Of a stretch of 64,000 nucleotides of DNA, positions 39,003 to 50,689 are shown piece by piece (within the stretch, counting starts at the first letter, position 1; each line of letters starts with the position of its first letter). Location: NCBI GenBank assembly GCA_000231825.2, contig JH720327.1, positions 627,206 through 691,205 on the forward strand, given 5' to 3'. This DNA is from Tetrahymena elliotti 4EA. Taxonomy: Eukaryota; Ciliophora; Oligohymenophorea; Hymenostomatida; Tetrahymenidae. A program made the position numbers and the translations under genes. Under the pieces are notes generated by a model, which was not told the origin of the DNA, searched no databases, and worked only from the letters and a program-made list of their open reading frames with translations.

Positions 39003-40515
39003 ATGGAAGAACTTAATTTAAGTAAAAGACAACTTATTTTTAGTATCGTTGCAGTAGCTTTGGTACTAGTTATCACCCTAGCTTTAATCATAGCTACTTC
39101 AATTATTTGGGTTCCCTTACTTATAGTTACCTCTCCTATCTTGCTTGTTTTGGGTTTATTAATCAAATACACAAATGTAAAACAGCTTTATAAAATTAGA
39201 TTAATTTAGCATTTAATTAAAGAATACAAAATAATCATCCTAATTCAAGCATAAGTTCTATGACAGAATGATACTTTAATTACAACAATTAGATATGATT
39301 TACATTTTATTGCATTTAATAAATAACAATTATAAGATTATGAATATTAATCTAATCAATTTTTTGTTATATATAGCTAGGTTCTCCTTTCTAACAAGCA
39401 TACTATAAGGCTTATGACTGGATTTTCTACAAATCTGAAACACCTAGAAAATTCATGTGGAGTCTTATTTACAACACCATGTGTTTACTTTACCCTAGCA
39501 CTTAATGGAAGGCTATGAACTATGGTTACTCTGTTTTAAGTGGTAATGGTCATCTTATCTAAAACTTACAAGCTGAAGATGAAGAAGAAAGATTCTGTTT
39601 ACAACTCTACCACTACATTGCTACTTGTAATTCTTTATTTATAAATTTGATTTACTTAAAATAAATTGATTCTATTTAGTTAGCAGATTACATTTTTAAT
39701 TTAATTTTTTATAAAAAAGAATTTGGTTCAGTTAAGAACTTAAACGGTTTAAGAGTTTTGGAAGTCGGTAGTGGCAGAGGTGGTGGTTTAAATTACATCT
39801 CTAGATACTTGAATCCTTAAGAATGTTTTGGTGTTGATTTCTCTGAAAACTAAGTTAGATTCTGCAAACATTACTACTCCTCCAACTAAAAGCTCTAATT
39901 CTTCAAAGTAAAATTATAATTGTTGAATATGAATTAATTTATTAACTAATTATGCTAAATTTATAGGGAGATAGCTAAGCCTTAGATTAAATTCCTGAAA
40001 TTTAAGAAAATTCATTTGATGTAGTTATTAATGTTGAAAGCAGTCACTGTTATGGAAGTTTTAACGAATTCATTTAACAAGTTAACAGAGCTTTAAAGCC
40101 TGGTGGTTTCTTCTGCTTCACTGATTTCCGTACAGATCAAGAATGCTAAGAACTCGATACTTACTTCAGATCCTTACCCTACTTCGTAATGATAAAATTA
40201 AAACTAATAATTTTAATTAATTATAAATATGAATGATAATAGCAAGTAGTTAAGAATGAAGACATCACTGTTAATGTTCTCTAAAGTTTAAAGCAAGATG
40301 AAAAGAGAAGATCAAGTTTAATTGAAGGAAATGTTTCTAAATGTAAATTTTTTTTATTGCAAAACAATCTTAATTAAAATAATAATTTATTTATCAATTC
40401 AGTATTAAAGCCCTTCTTCAGAAAGTTCAGTGGTCTTAAAGGAACCAGAATTTATTCAGAATTCGAACAAAAATCAACTTTATATGTTGCTTACATTTTA
40501 CAAAAAAAACTTTGA
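39003..40515 (+). CDS. SAM-dependent methyltransferase with N-terminal membrane anchor
   Basis: Six exons join in phase: 39003-39176, 39377-39626, 39720-39907, 39967-40185, 40243-40342 and 40403-40515 (347 aa). Residues about 12-53 form one long or two short hydrophobic helices (IVAVALVLVITLALIIATSI, then VPLLIVTSPILLVLGLL). The class I methyltransferase core follows. It has motif I VLEVGSGRGGG, the acidic strand FGVDFSENQ, NVESSHCYGSF and the LKPGGFFCFTDF strand. The GRGGG and NVESSHCY signatures resemble the lipid/sterol/phthiotriol-type C- or O-methyltransferases. With the membrane anchor, a lipid or isoprenoid substrate is likely but not proven. Exon 2's donor (39627) was chosen because it joins HYIAT directly to QFGSVKNLNG, as in related proteins. 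Confidence 0.88.
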
Positions 40516-42185
40516 GGAAAAAAATTAATATTTTGTCCATCAAAAATTTATTTATGTTTTATTTAGTCTGATCTTATTAAAATTTAATAAATCAATTGTT
40601 TTTTTCAAAAAAAAATTTTTAATAATTTAAGTGTCTTAATAAAATAAATTCATTAATTATTATGTAAAAGTTTCATTTAATTATTCTTATCAATTCAGCT
40701 TTAAAATATTTGTGTCAAATACTATTTACTTTACCATATTAAGTTAATTAATAATTAATGAATTCATACTTTATTGATTTAAATATTAAAAATTTTTTTA
40801 TTCAGTTTTATACTACTGTAAATACTCATTAATCACAAAAGTGGTGAATTTTTTTAACAAGAAAGTGTCTGATTTCAAGAGTTGGATTAACTTTTAATTT
40901 AGAAAAATAAGTTGTTTTTTTCAAAAGAGTATTTACAATAATTAATTTTTTTTTAATGAATTCATACTTTATTGATTTAAATATTAAAAATTTTTTTATT
41001 CAGTTTTATACTACTGTAAATACTCATTAATCACAAAAGTGGTGAATTTTTTTAACAAGAAAGTGTCTGATTTCAAAGAGTTGATTAACTTTTAATTTAG
41101 AAAAATAAGTTGTTTTTTTCAAAAGAGTATTTACAATAATTAATTTTTTTTTACAACATTCTATTTTTTGTTAATATTTTTTTGGAAATAAATCATTCCT
41201 TAATTCAAATTGAATTTATATTAAATGGATTTTTTAATTATTTTGATAAAATTAAGCACTTCTATTAAATTTTTAATCAATTCTCTAAATTTTACTTATT
41301 TATTAATAATAAGACTTTACTTTATTCAAGTTAAATTTAATTAAAATTGATTAGTGAATTATTTTTTTAAAATAATATGTTTTCTATTTTTAATTTTCTT
41401 TTTTAACTAGATTTTATCTTTTTTTTAAATTTTCGTAAATTATTTTTAGCCCAAAGTAAATATTTTCTCTTTCAAATAATATTAAATCATACAGCTTTTA
41501 TTTGCTAAATATTAATTTAGTTTATATCTCTCCTAAAAGCCTGGTTTTATTATTCTTTAAAAAATAAATAATAAAGTACATCTCCTATTATTCAATTTAA
41601 TTTTTAATAAATTACTTGAAAAAATTAGATAGCAAAGAATTCTATTATTATTTATTATTATGAATCTAAATTTATTTGTTATAGTTTTATTTTAAATAAT
41701 TTCAAGCCAAAATTCATCAAGAAATCTATTAGTAATATTTAAAATAAAAGGAATTAATGAATGAAGTTTGTTTGAAATTTTAAAATGATGTATTGAAGGT
41801 TTTCTATCAGATTTAATAGATTTAATTATATTTTGATTTGATAAAAAGAGAAGGAGAAAGACTTTTAATAAATTATAGGAGCGCTGAAATGATATTTTGT
41901 TATTAGTTTTTATAAAAAATATTCTTAAATTATTTGGATAATTCTTTTTCTACTCAAATTTATTAATAAGTATCAAAACCCTAAAAAGGAGCAGGATAAT
42001 TACAATCAATTTTAAACATTAATTTTATAATTTCACAAAGAATAAGCAAAATAAAATGGTAATTAGCAATTAAGTTAATAGAATTAGGTTATATCAAATA
42101 TCGTAAAATTATATAGGCTGATAAATTCCAAGCATTCTAAGAAGAAACTGATCAAGGAGATTAAAATTTTGATTTTAATATAACA
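40516..42185. other. Intergenic containing a 198-bp tandem duplication
   Basis: Spacer of about 1.7 kb between two plus-strand genes. Apart from the tandem duplication, it is AT-rich without coding signal. Confidence 0.5.
40756..41152. repeat. Two-copy 198-bp direct tandem repeat
   Basis: The unit beginning TAATGAATTCATACTTTATTG at 40756 recurs at 40954. The copies are nearly identical; a visible difference is TTCAAGAGTTGGATT versus TTCAAAGAGTTGATT. This indicates a recent duplication. Confidence 0.92.
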
Positions 42186-43250
42186 ATGGATGATAATCAA
42201 TCATCTGCTAAAAAGGTAGTTGATGCTGATGCTAAAATGCAATAATAGTAATAGGCAGCCAAATTAAAGCAAACTATTTCCATTCCTGCTGAATCACTAC
42301 CTGACTATTCAAAAACAGTGAGACTTGGTGAATAATCATATCTTAGTTAAGCATCTCATCCCAAAATGTGCATTATGCAATTATTATTCAAAGCATCTTC
42401 AATCGCAACCTTGCTTCTTACTGTCTTTGTTTTTGAGTTCTTTGAAACCAATAAAACTTTCCCTTTTGTTATTATAGTTCTTTCAGCTGCCTTCGACTTT
42501 TGGGTTGTCAAAAATCTCACAGGAAGGTAACAAATTTATGCTTATTTTCATCAAATCAAGAAAATTTTAATTGAAATTTGTTGAAATAGAGTAATAATTA
42601 ATCATTAAAAAATAATACTCAAAACAAATTTTTTTTCTAAATTAGCCTTTTTTAACTCTTTTTTAAAAACGCTGCAACATTTAAATGAATGAAACAATAT
42701 CATTAAATGTTTGAAAACTCTCTATGAAATAAATAAATATTCAATTTTGTTTAAATTTAGATTCCTTGTTAAATTGAGATGGTGGAGTGAAATTAATGAA
42801 GATGGCACTGAGTCATGGAAATTCGAAAGTTATGAAGATGGAATTCCTCCTAACTCAATTGATTCTGGCTTTTTCTGGTTTTCTTAAACTGGTGCTTTGA
42901 TATTCTGGATTCTTTGTTGCATAATTAATTTACTTGCAATTAGTCCTTTCTATGTAATTTGATATCTTTTTTAAGAAATAAATTTAATTTTAAAATAAAA
43001 AAAACTAGTTCACTCTTAGTATTATTAATGCAATTTTAATTGGAGGTAATTTCACAGGTTACTCTAGATGCAAAGGAGGTAATTAAAATATGAATATAAA
43101 TTGTACTTTTTTAAATCAAAAATGAGAACTAAATTTTATTTAAAAATATCTATAATTAACAACACTTTTACATAAAAAATAGCCCATCAAAAGAAAATGA
43201 AAAGTGCTGTTTCTAAATTAGGTTTAAAAGTTATTAGTGATGTCTTCTGA
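42186..43250 (+). CDS. TVP23: Golgi membrane protein of the TVP23/FAM18 family
   Basis: Exons 42186-42526, 42761-42953, 43009-43078 and 43183-43250 join in phase (223 aa). A polar, Gln-rich N-terminus of about 60 residues precedes four membrane helices. The family core is plain: FDFWVVKNLTGR, then LVKLRWWSEINEDGTESWKF with FESYEDG, then NSIDSGFFWF. The last helix includes ILIGGNFTGYSRCKG, matching the GxNxxGYxKC end of TVP23. In yeast and animals the protein is a late-Golgi/trans-Golgi membrane component acting with Yip proteins in vesicle transport. The C-terminus is short and basic (HQKKMKSAVSKLGLK). Confidence 0.93.
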
Positions 43251-44549
43251 AAATAAATAAATAATTAGTTAGTTAGTTTTATAATATAAATGTTTTTGAT
43301 TTCTATATCTTGTTATAATTTTATTTCATTGAAATATTCATAAAGTTCATCAATAGTCTTTTAAACTTAGTTTAATCTAAAATTTATTCACAAAATCAGT
43401 AAAAAAAAATGTAAAAATCAAACCTTTCTTATATCCCAAATTAATTTTCTGTTTATTTAGATGATATAAAATGTTATTTTAATGTTTATAATTAAATAAA
43501 CAAGCAAAAAATAAGTATTAATTTATAATAAATATCTATGCTGTGTTTTTTTCAGTTTGATTTATGAATAATAGGAAATTTACTCAATTTTAGCTTGTCT
43601 TAACATAGAAAGAAATATGAATTTAATTAAAATATTAAGATTTTTAAAAAAGAATCTTCTTTTTTATGCAAAATCTATTTATTTATTTTTTGATTGTAAA
43701 AGAAAAATATTCAAGTTTTAAAAATTTTAAAAATAAGAAAATGTTTGATTCTCATTTTAAGTTGGTTGAAGGAATTATTTCAAAATTTGTTAATTAAAGT
43801 TTTAATTTTTTATACAAATTTAATTATTTTTGATGAGTTTAAGATTTTTGATTGCTGTATTTAGTTACTGAGAAAGATAGTAAAAAAGCAATATATTTAT
43901 TCTAGATTTGAAAGTTTCAAAAATATCAACAATTTAAATTTTCAATGTTAGTTATTGTAAAAATAATTAATTTATGATTTAGAGTTATTTTTAGTTTAAT
44001 TTTAAATTAAAAATTGGAAGTTATTTCAAATTAAAGAAAAAGTAAATCTCTTTCTTTTCTGTGGTGATTATTATTCATTTTTTGATGATTTCAAAACTTT
44101 TTTAATTGAGTAAGAAAGTAAAAGTAATTAATATTATAAGTTTATTTTTTAGTCTAGTTTTGAAATTTAACTGATAGAAGTATGTAAATCTTATTTCTGA
44201 TTTTTGTTTTTAATTCATTTTGGTGATTGAATATTCCAACTTCCCATTTTAAACTAAACTAAAATAAAAAATTTATGTTTGTAGCATAGACCTATTTATT
44301 ATATTGTCTTAAAAAGAAATAAAAGGCATCTTTAAAAACTATTAAAATAATTTATTTTTTCTAGCTAAGAATAATTTAAATAAAATGTTCAAGCTAATAA
44401 ATAAATTGAGAAACTGATTGAAAAGAATTTAAATTGATGGATTAATATAATTTTATTTTAATTTTTTTTAAGCTTTTTAATTGGATAAATAATGCATGAA
44501 CACTCTTAAAACAAATTAAAGAATTTTATTATATATTAGTTAGTATCAT
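43251..44549. other. Intergenic between convergent TVP23 and SPT4
   Basis: About 1.3 kb of AT-rich 3' flank shared by two converging genes; nothing else recognised. Confidence 0.5.
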
Positions 44550-45118
44550 TCATTCTCTATAAGGATCGCTTTACTCTTCATTTAAATTAATTGCATATGC
44601 TCCTGGAACTTTAACAACTAAATTTAATTTAAATAAGATAAGTACAAATCTATTTTATTCATTGTCTGTTTTAAATATTTACCTATATTTTTGACTACTT
44701 TCATTCTGCTTTTTTACCAACTATTTGATGGATCAGTAATACATGTGATACTAATGTTAATAATATATCTACTTCAATTTTATATTCTAAGAACAAATCA
44801 AATAAAAATACCCTGTAAACTTAGCAGTTGGCTTGTAAGTGCTTATATCTATGTCACAGTTAGGACATGTTGAGTAATCATTCCACTATTTATTACATTA
44901 ATTTATTTTTTTATTTGATGAGCTATTGCATTGAAATTTTCAAATGAATTAGATTTTACTTAATTCTTTGTCAAAATAAAGAAGCATTAAGTACATGCAA
45001 CTAATTATTTTTTAAAATCATTAGGAGGAATAATCTATTTCACTTCCATATTATCCCCATACATATCTTCGTCTGGGTTATCATAAATTTCATCTTCATC
45101 GTAATCATAGTCAGACAT
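44550..45118 (-). CDS. SPT4: Transcription elongation factor SPT4
   Basis: Four exons join in phase: 44960-45118, 44812-44885, 44683-44750 and 44550-44617 (122 aa). SPT4 pairs with SPT5 (DSIF) on RNA polymerase II and supports processive elongation in the nucleus. The zinc-binding pairs are ACTQC (Cys42, Cys45) and CPNC (Cys60, Cys63). The conserved core FTGITCITDPSNSW matches the family F-x-G-x-I-x-x-x-D-P-x-x-SW, and VPGAYAI matches the closing strand. An acidic N-terminal extension of about 35 residues (Asp/Glu/Tyr-rich) is longer than in the yeast protein of about 100 residues. The introns are short and interrupt the zinc ribbon. The start is the only in-frame ATG before the acidic tract. 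Confidence 0.92.
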
Positions 45119-45768
45119 TTCACCTAATATTCTTATTCCTATCCTTAAATTTTTATCAAATTATTTTTTTTGAGATTTATATTAAATAATTAAATTAGCT
45201 TGGTTAATTTTTCTTGCTAAATTATAACAAATAAATTTTGTTTTTTTGCTTGCTTGCTCGCTTATTTCTTTATTAGACACAAAAAAATCAATAAACAATA
45301 AAGCAAACCAATCAAAAAAACAAACAATAAGCGGATTATTTGTTAATTTATTAGTGTAATTTCTAGTTTAAATTTTAATGTTTTAAATATGAAAGTAAAG
45401 ATTAAATGATAGAAAGATCAACATATTGAAAATAAAACGTATTTATTGAAACATAAATAAAAAGTAACAGTTCAAAACAAGATGAAATAAGTAAACTAAA
45501 AAAAGTTATTAGTTAATTTAATTAATTTCTTGTTTCAAACTAAATTTTTGTAGCATTAAAATGATTATTGAATGATAAACAAGACAAAACACTGTGGTAT
45601 TAGAATATTTTTATTTGTTAATTCATCCAAAAGATGATAAAATAGGTAATCAAATAAAAATAGGAAGTAATTTATAAATTTGTTTTAATTTCTAGTTTAA
45701 AACTAAATATTTTCACATATAAACATGACAAAAATATTGACAATAAAATATTTTAATTGACTAATAGA
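45119..45768. other. Intergenic between SPT4 and THOC3
   Basis: SPT4 upstream region and THOC3 3' flank. Contains a short GCTTGCTTGCTCGCTT tract near 45249-45264. No gene is supported. Confidence 0.5.
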
Positions 45769-47777
45769 TCAAAATGCACCATACAAACGAAGATTTCCTT
45801 CATTATCAACTTTATCATCAGATAAATAAGCTAAAATATTTTCACGAGGATGCCATTATAAACTATGTATAGTATTTTCTCTCTCAATAATATTTACAAG
45901 GTTTCCTATTTTTAATGGTTATTTAATAATAAGTTATATTATTGAATATGTTTTAAATTCCAAAATTCAAATTCAAAAAAATTAATAAAAAACTATTTTT
46001 TAGTAATTTTTTGTGTTTTTGTTTGTCTATGAGGCAGAAAAAAAAGCTATTGATTAGATGAGGGCTAAATAGCTCACTTTTTCTAATATTTAAGATTATA
46101 TATTAGCTTTTATCATAAAGTTTATAAATCTATTTAAAATCTATGAAATTGATTAAGACACTTATTTCTATGATCTAAAATAAATTGCACAACATCTTTT
46201 TTTTAAATCCAAATTTTTTGTTTTTTTAGGCTTTTATCATTTCCAAATCAAATACTTTTAAAAGTGTAAAAAATAATTCTCATGAAATAGTCCTTTTTCA
46301 TTATAAATAATAACCCTAAAAGTTATTTGTTATGAACAATCCATTTAACAAATTTGCCTACTAAATTACTAATATAGTTCTTATTCTAAAATGCAACTTT
46401 ATCCTTCTTTGTATTTGCTTTCAAATAAACTGGGACTTAAAACCTTTAAAAATCTTGAATTATTTCAATTAGACCATAATATTCACAAAATTATTTATTT
46501 CAAGTAAAAACATTTTTTTTGTATGATAATTATCACAAATTTATGTTTTAAAAACATTTTTCTGATTATTTTTTAAGCTAAAAATGAAGATAATATTCTT
46601 CATAAAAGAAATTTTTTACCTGTTGTGCAATTATGAATTTATATAGTTTTATCTACACATAAAGAAGAGAGTAGCTGTCCATCATGAGAAAAGCTGAGTC
46701 TTTCAATAGGATTGTCAGATTGACTAAATGTTTTTAACATGACAAATTCAGATAGATCCCACAAACCAACTAATGTATCTGTTGAACCTGTAGCAAAATA
46801 TTTTCCTTTAGGATCTACATCAATACACTAAATTTTCATACTAAATAAAAAATTTTTAACATAAATGATATATATAACAAGAAGTATTGATGATACCTAT
46901 GACAATCTACATGTATTTTTTCTAATAAATCAATGTTTGCCTTTGAGTAATCTTTTCCATCACAAACATGAAGAATTCCTGATTGATTTCTAGATATTAT
47001 AATTAATATGTCTAGAATGCTGATTTAATCAAAAAACTTACTGATTTCCTACTATCATAATTACAGAACCAGAAGGATCCCATTAGAATTCATTTATATC
47101 AAAGTCGAATGTTGCTGTAAATATTTCTTCTTCTTTTCTCAAATCGAAAAAAGAGAGTTTATTATCTCTGCTGCCTATTTTGTATATAAAAAACAAACAA
47201 TCTTCAACCATCCTGATGGAGGAGTAAGCAAATATTTATTTTTATTTATTTTTTGATCCGTCCAAACAAATCACAAACAAAATTTATAATGAATATCATT
47301 TTAATGTAATTGATTTTGATTTTAGGCTGTTTCCTCTATTATAATCAAAGGTAAATTGTTACATGATGCTATTGTGTTTCCATCAGGAGAGAATATTACA
47401 TTTAAATTATCAGGCTAAACTTTATTTGTAATTTTTCTAGGGTTCTTTTCTCTGATATCCCAAATATAATAAATTGGCTATTTTGTAATGTAGGCCATTA
47501 AATCAGGATTAGTTGGATGCCAACTTAAATAATCTGTTTATGAATCATGAAATTTTTGCTCATTTTTATCAACTTCAAAGCTAGAATTATTTAATCTAAA
47601 TAATCTAATTTTATTAGAAGCAGTAGCTATGATATTTCCTGTACTATTCCATCCTAAATATGATTCAGCTTTTCTATAAGAATTTTATACTGTTTTAGTT
47701 TTGAAATTGTTAAAAAATGGGTCTGGCTTGAATTTAGTTTATGAGCTGTCTTCAGCTGGAATATAAATATCTGTCAT
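45769..47777 (-). CDS. THOC3: THO complex subunit 3 (WD40 protein, TEX1)
   Basis: Five exons join in phase: 47363-47777, 47042-47174, 46897-46989, 46620-46840 and 45769-45905 (332 aa). It is a WD40 beta-propeller subunit of the THO/TREX complex, which couples transcription to mRNP packaging and export. The signatures follow human THOC3 in order: LSWHPTNPDLMAYI, YIWDIREKNP, NVIFSPDGNTIAS, INEFQWDPSG, IDVDPKGKYFATGSTDTLVG with LWD, RLSFSHDGQLLSS, and the last-blade HSLQWHPRENILAYLSDD with GNLRLYGAF. Joining DGNTIASC to SRDNKLSFFD across the first intron restores the blade, which fixed those splice sites. The last intron (45906-46619) is unusually long at 714 nt. Confidence 0.93.
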
Positions 47778-48266
47778 TTAATCTTATCAAATATCTAAAT
47801 AAACAAAGAAACAATCTTAATTAATTTAATAACAATTAATGCAGAATATTTTAAAGTAAAGATTCACTAAGAGAAAGAAAGATATATTTTGTGAATTAAT
47901 TAAAAAAATTGATTTAAAAAATGATGTTTTTATTTATTATTCAGTGATCAAGTAGAATTGATGAAAAACAATAAAAAAATCAATTCATAAAGAGAGAGAT
48001 ATGAAATTTTTTGATAAATAAATAAAAAGAAGCAAAATTAAATCCAAATTAATTATAAACCAAAATAAGATCTGTTAAAAGATTAATCTAATACCAAGAA
48101 ATAAATATTAGCTACAAGTAAGTAGAGATCTTTGAACAATAAACCTATTAACAAACAAAACAATATTGCTTAAAATAAAATCTAAATAATTAATCTAATT
48201 TCATAAAGTAGAATTCAACAAATAAACATTCAATCAACCAATTACATTACTAGTTTAATTAGCAAA
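47778..48266. promoter_or_regulatory. Divergent promoter region THOC3 / NOC4
   Basis: The 489-bp AT-rich spacer separates two divergently transcribed nuclear RNA-biogenesis genes, so it must carry both promoters. No specific motif can be defined by eye. Confidence 0.45.
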
Positions 48267-50222
48267 ATGAGTAGCACTGACATGAAATAAATCTGCCAAG
48301 ACATTATTACTTAAAAGAATGATTTAAACAAAATTAATGACTTGCTTAAATTTGCTTTGGTAAATATTCATTTTAGCCATTTTCTTTCAATTTTATCATT
48401 GAACTATGATGCAATTTTATTTCAATAATAATAAATATTTAAAGAATTTCTTTTGAACAATAAAACAAATAGTCAAATGATCAAAATGATTAAGAAGAAG
48501 CTATCAAGTATTTAAGAAAAATATTTAAGCTCTTTATCAAGGGAAAGAAGCTTATAGAATTTAAGGATTTGAATTCATTTGAAATCTAAGTCAATAATAT
48601 TTAATATGAAGTTTTCTAAGAATTTTTAAAAAAGAAATTTATCGCTTATGTTGAAATTTTAAAATCAAATATTTTCTCTACTCGTATTGGAGAGAACATT
48701 AAGGTAATTCTTAGCACTTTATTTGTTTTTTATTAAATGCTATTATATTTACTAGGAATTGAGTTTGAGAGTTCTTTTTGAGTTGTCTCGTTATCACTTT
48801 GAAAGTATTCGTAACTCCTAAAATATGGATTATTCAGATTAGGTTATGCTTTATGATATTATGCACAGTATTATTAGCGATATTGATAAATTCGATGATA
48901 TACTCTTTGTTCTTATTGAATACATCTAAAATTATCCTGACTTTTCAATTGCTATTTTGAAAATTCTATCAAAAATTACAAAGAAAACTTAATCTTTTGA
49001 TTTAGATATGCAACAAAACATCATTACTTTCACTCAGTACATCCCCTCTCTTGAAAATTTAGAATTCAATTCCCTCTTTCTTCAATTAGAAACTTAGAAG
49101 TAAATCTAAAGAATAATATTCTTTAACTTTTATTCAATATCATTTTATAAATAGGAAAAAGGTTGATTTAATCAAACGTAAGGCTGCATATGATATTGAT
49201 AAAGATGGAAAATAAATTGAAAAAGCTGAAATTGATTAAGAATTATTTTTAAAAAAATGGAAAGACAGTTTTTCTGAATTTATATTTTCAATTATTTAGA
49301 AGTTGAAACAAAGCAACAATCAATAACTTTTACTAAATTTTATTTCTGGTTTCAGTAAATACATATTCCACAAAATGGAAGACCCTCTTCTCTTGGCTAA
49401 CTTCTTAGTTGTAATGAACCTTACTTAATTAATCGCTTCATTTAAATAATTTAAATTGTATTAAAAATAAGGATGTATTCGATAGCACTAAAGATTTCAA
49501 TATGCAAATTATAAGTTTAACTTAGTTATTTATTTTAATTGGTAAGCATTAGCTTGAATACCCTAAATATTACCATAAGCTTTTCTCTCTCTTTGATTAA
49601 AATGAAAAGGCTAACTAAAGAAACTAAACTATTTTCTTAACTTCTCACACTCCTAAATTCTTGAAATTAGTTGAAACATCTTTAAAAACAACTAAACTTT
49701 CTCATAAAATATTGTCTTCTTTCATCAAAAAAATATTAAGAGTTGCTATGGTTCATCCTCCTAACATTATTTTATGGGCTGTCTCATTAACTATTAACAT
49801 CATTAAAAAGTAATAAAAAAGTTTAATTTTGTTTATTTTATTAATATTTCCTTAATTAAAACAGAAATCCTACTTTAGTTTCAATGCTTGATACCCAAGA
49901 ATTGAAAGAAAAAATTTAAGATTGCTTTGTTTCTGATGAAAAAAATCTAGATGACTGCTAAGCACAAGAATCTTTCCTTTGGGAATTAAAATCTATTAAG
50001 AATCATTACTTAAATGAAGTTGAAAAAATGGTTAAAGTTCTTGGTACTAAATTAGATGTTGCATAATTCATTGAATTAGAAAGCTTTACAGATGTATAAT
50101 ATGACCATTTCATCCGCTTATATATTGAAGCTGCTAAAAATAAAAAAGTTACTTTCCCCATAGAAACTAAATCAGAAAACATATAATAGCTTCAACTTAT
50201 CAACACAACTTTATTTGAATGA
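48267..50222 (+). CDS. NOC4: Nucleolar complex protein 4 (NOC4/NOC4L)
   Basis: Six exons join in phase: 48267-48359, 48473-48703, 48756-49099, 49155-49410, 49472-49809 and 49865-50222 (539 aa). NOC4 works with NOP14 in the small-subunit processome to mature and export 40S ribosome precursors. The CBF/NOC domain is clear: DPLLLANFLV-DVFDST, LTQLFILIGKHQLEYPKYYH with KLFSLF, a helix ending TPKFLKLVETSLKTTKLSH, and FIKKILRVAMVHPPNIILW. ESFLWELKSIKNHYLNEVEK follows and matches the C-terminal 'SLWEIxxLxxHYxPxVxxF' of the family. The N-terminal 250 residues are helical and weakly conserved, as usual. Intron 4 was inferred because removing it fuses NFLV to DVFDST in phase and restores the conserved block. 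Confidence 0.92.
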
Positions 50223-50689
50223 AATTTATATTTTTTTATTTATTCAATAAATGATTTTCTGTATTTCAATTAAATTATATAAATGTATCATTCAAAATTT
50301 AAAAACATTCATTAAAAATTAAAATTTTAAAAAGTTGAAATTCACATATTTTTTTATGAGAATCAAAATTATATTTTAATTAAGCTTTTTTATTGACAAC
50401 ATTTGTATTAAATTGTAAGTTATCATCCATAATAAACTCAAGCATAAAAATATTAATATTTATTAAAAATATTTGATGTTTGAATTAATTTTGAAAAATA
50501 TATAAAAAATATATGTAGTAATTTCAGAACAAATTTAAATTTTGTTTATTAGTTAATTCATCAAATTTTAGATAAGAAAAAGGGTAATTTTGAAAGTTAA
50601 TCTTCTCTTTCTCAAAAATACTTTTAAAATAATTAATTAAATTCATTATCAATTGATAAAGTTATAAATTCGTTATAAGGAAGAAAAAA
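50223..50689. other. Intergenic between NOC4 and the second LRR gene
   Basis: AT-rich 3' flank of NOC4 and probable leader of the LRR gene; nothing else seen. Confidence 0.45.
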
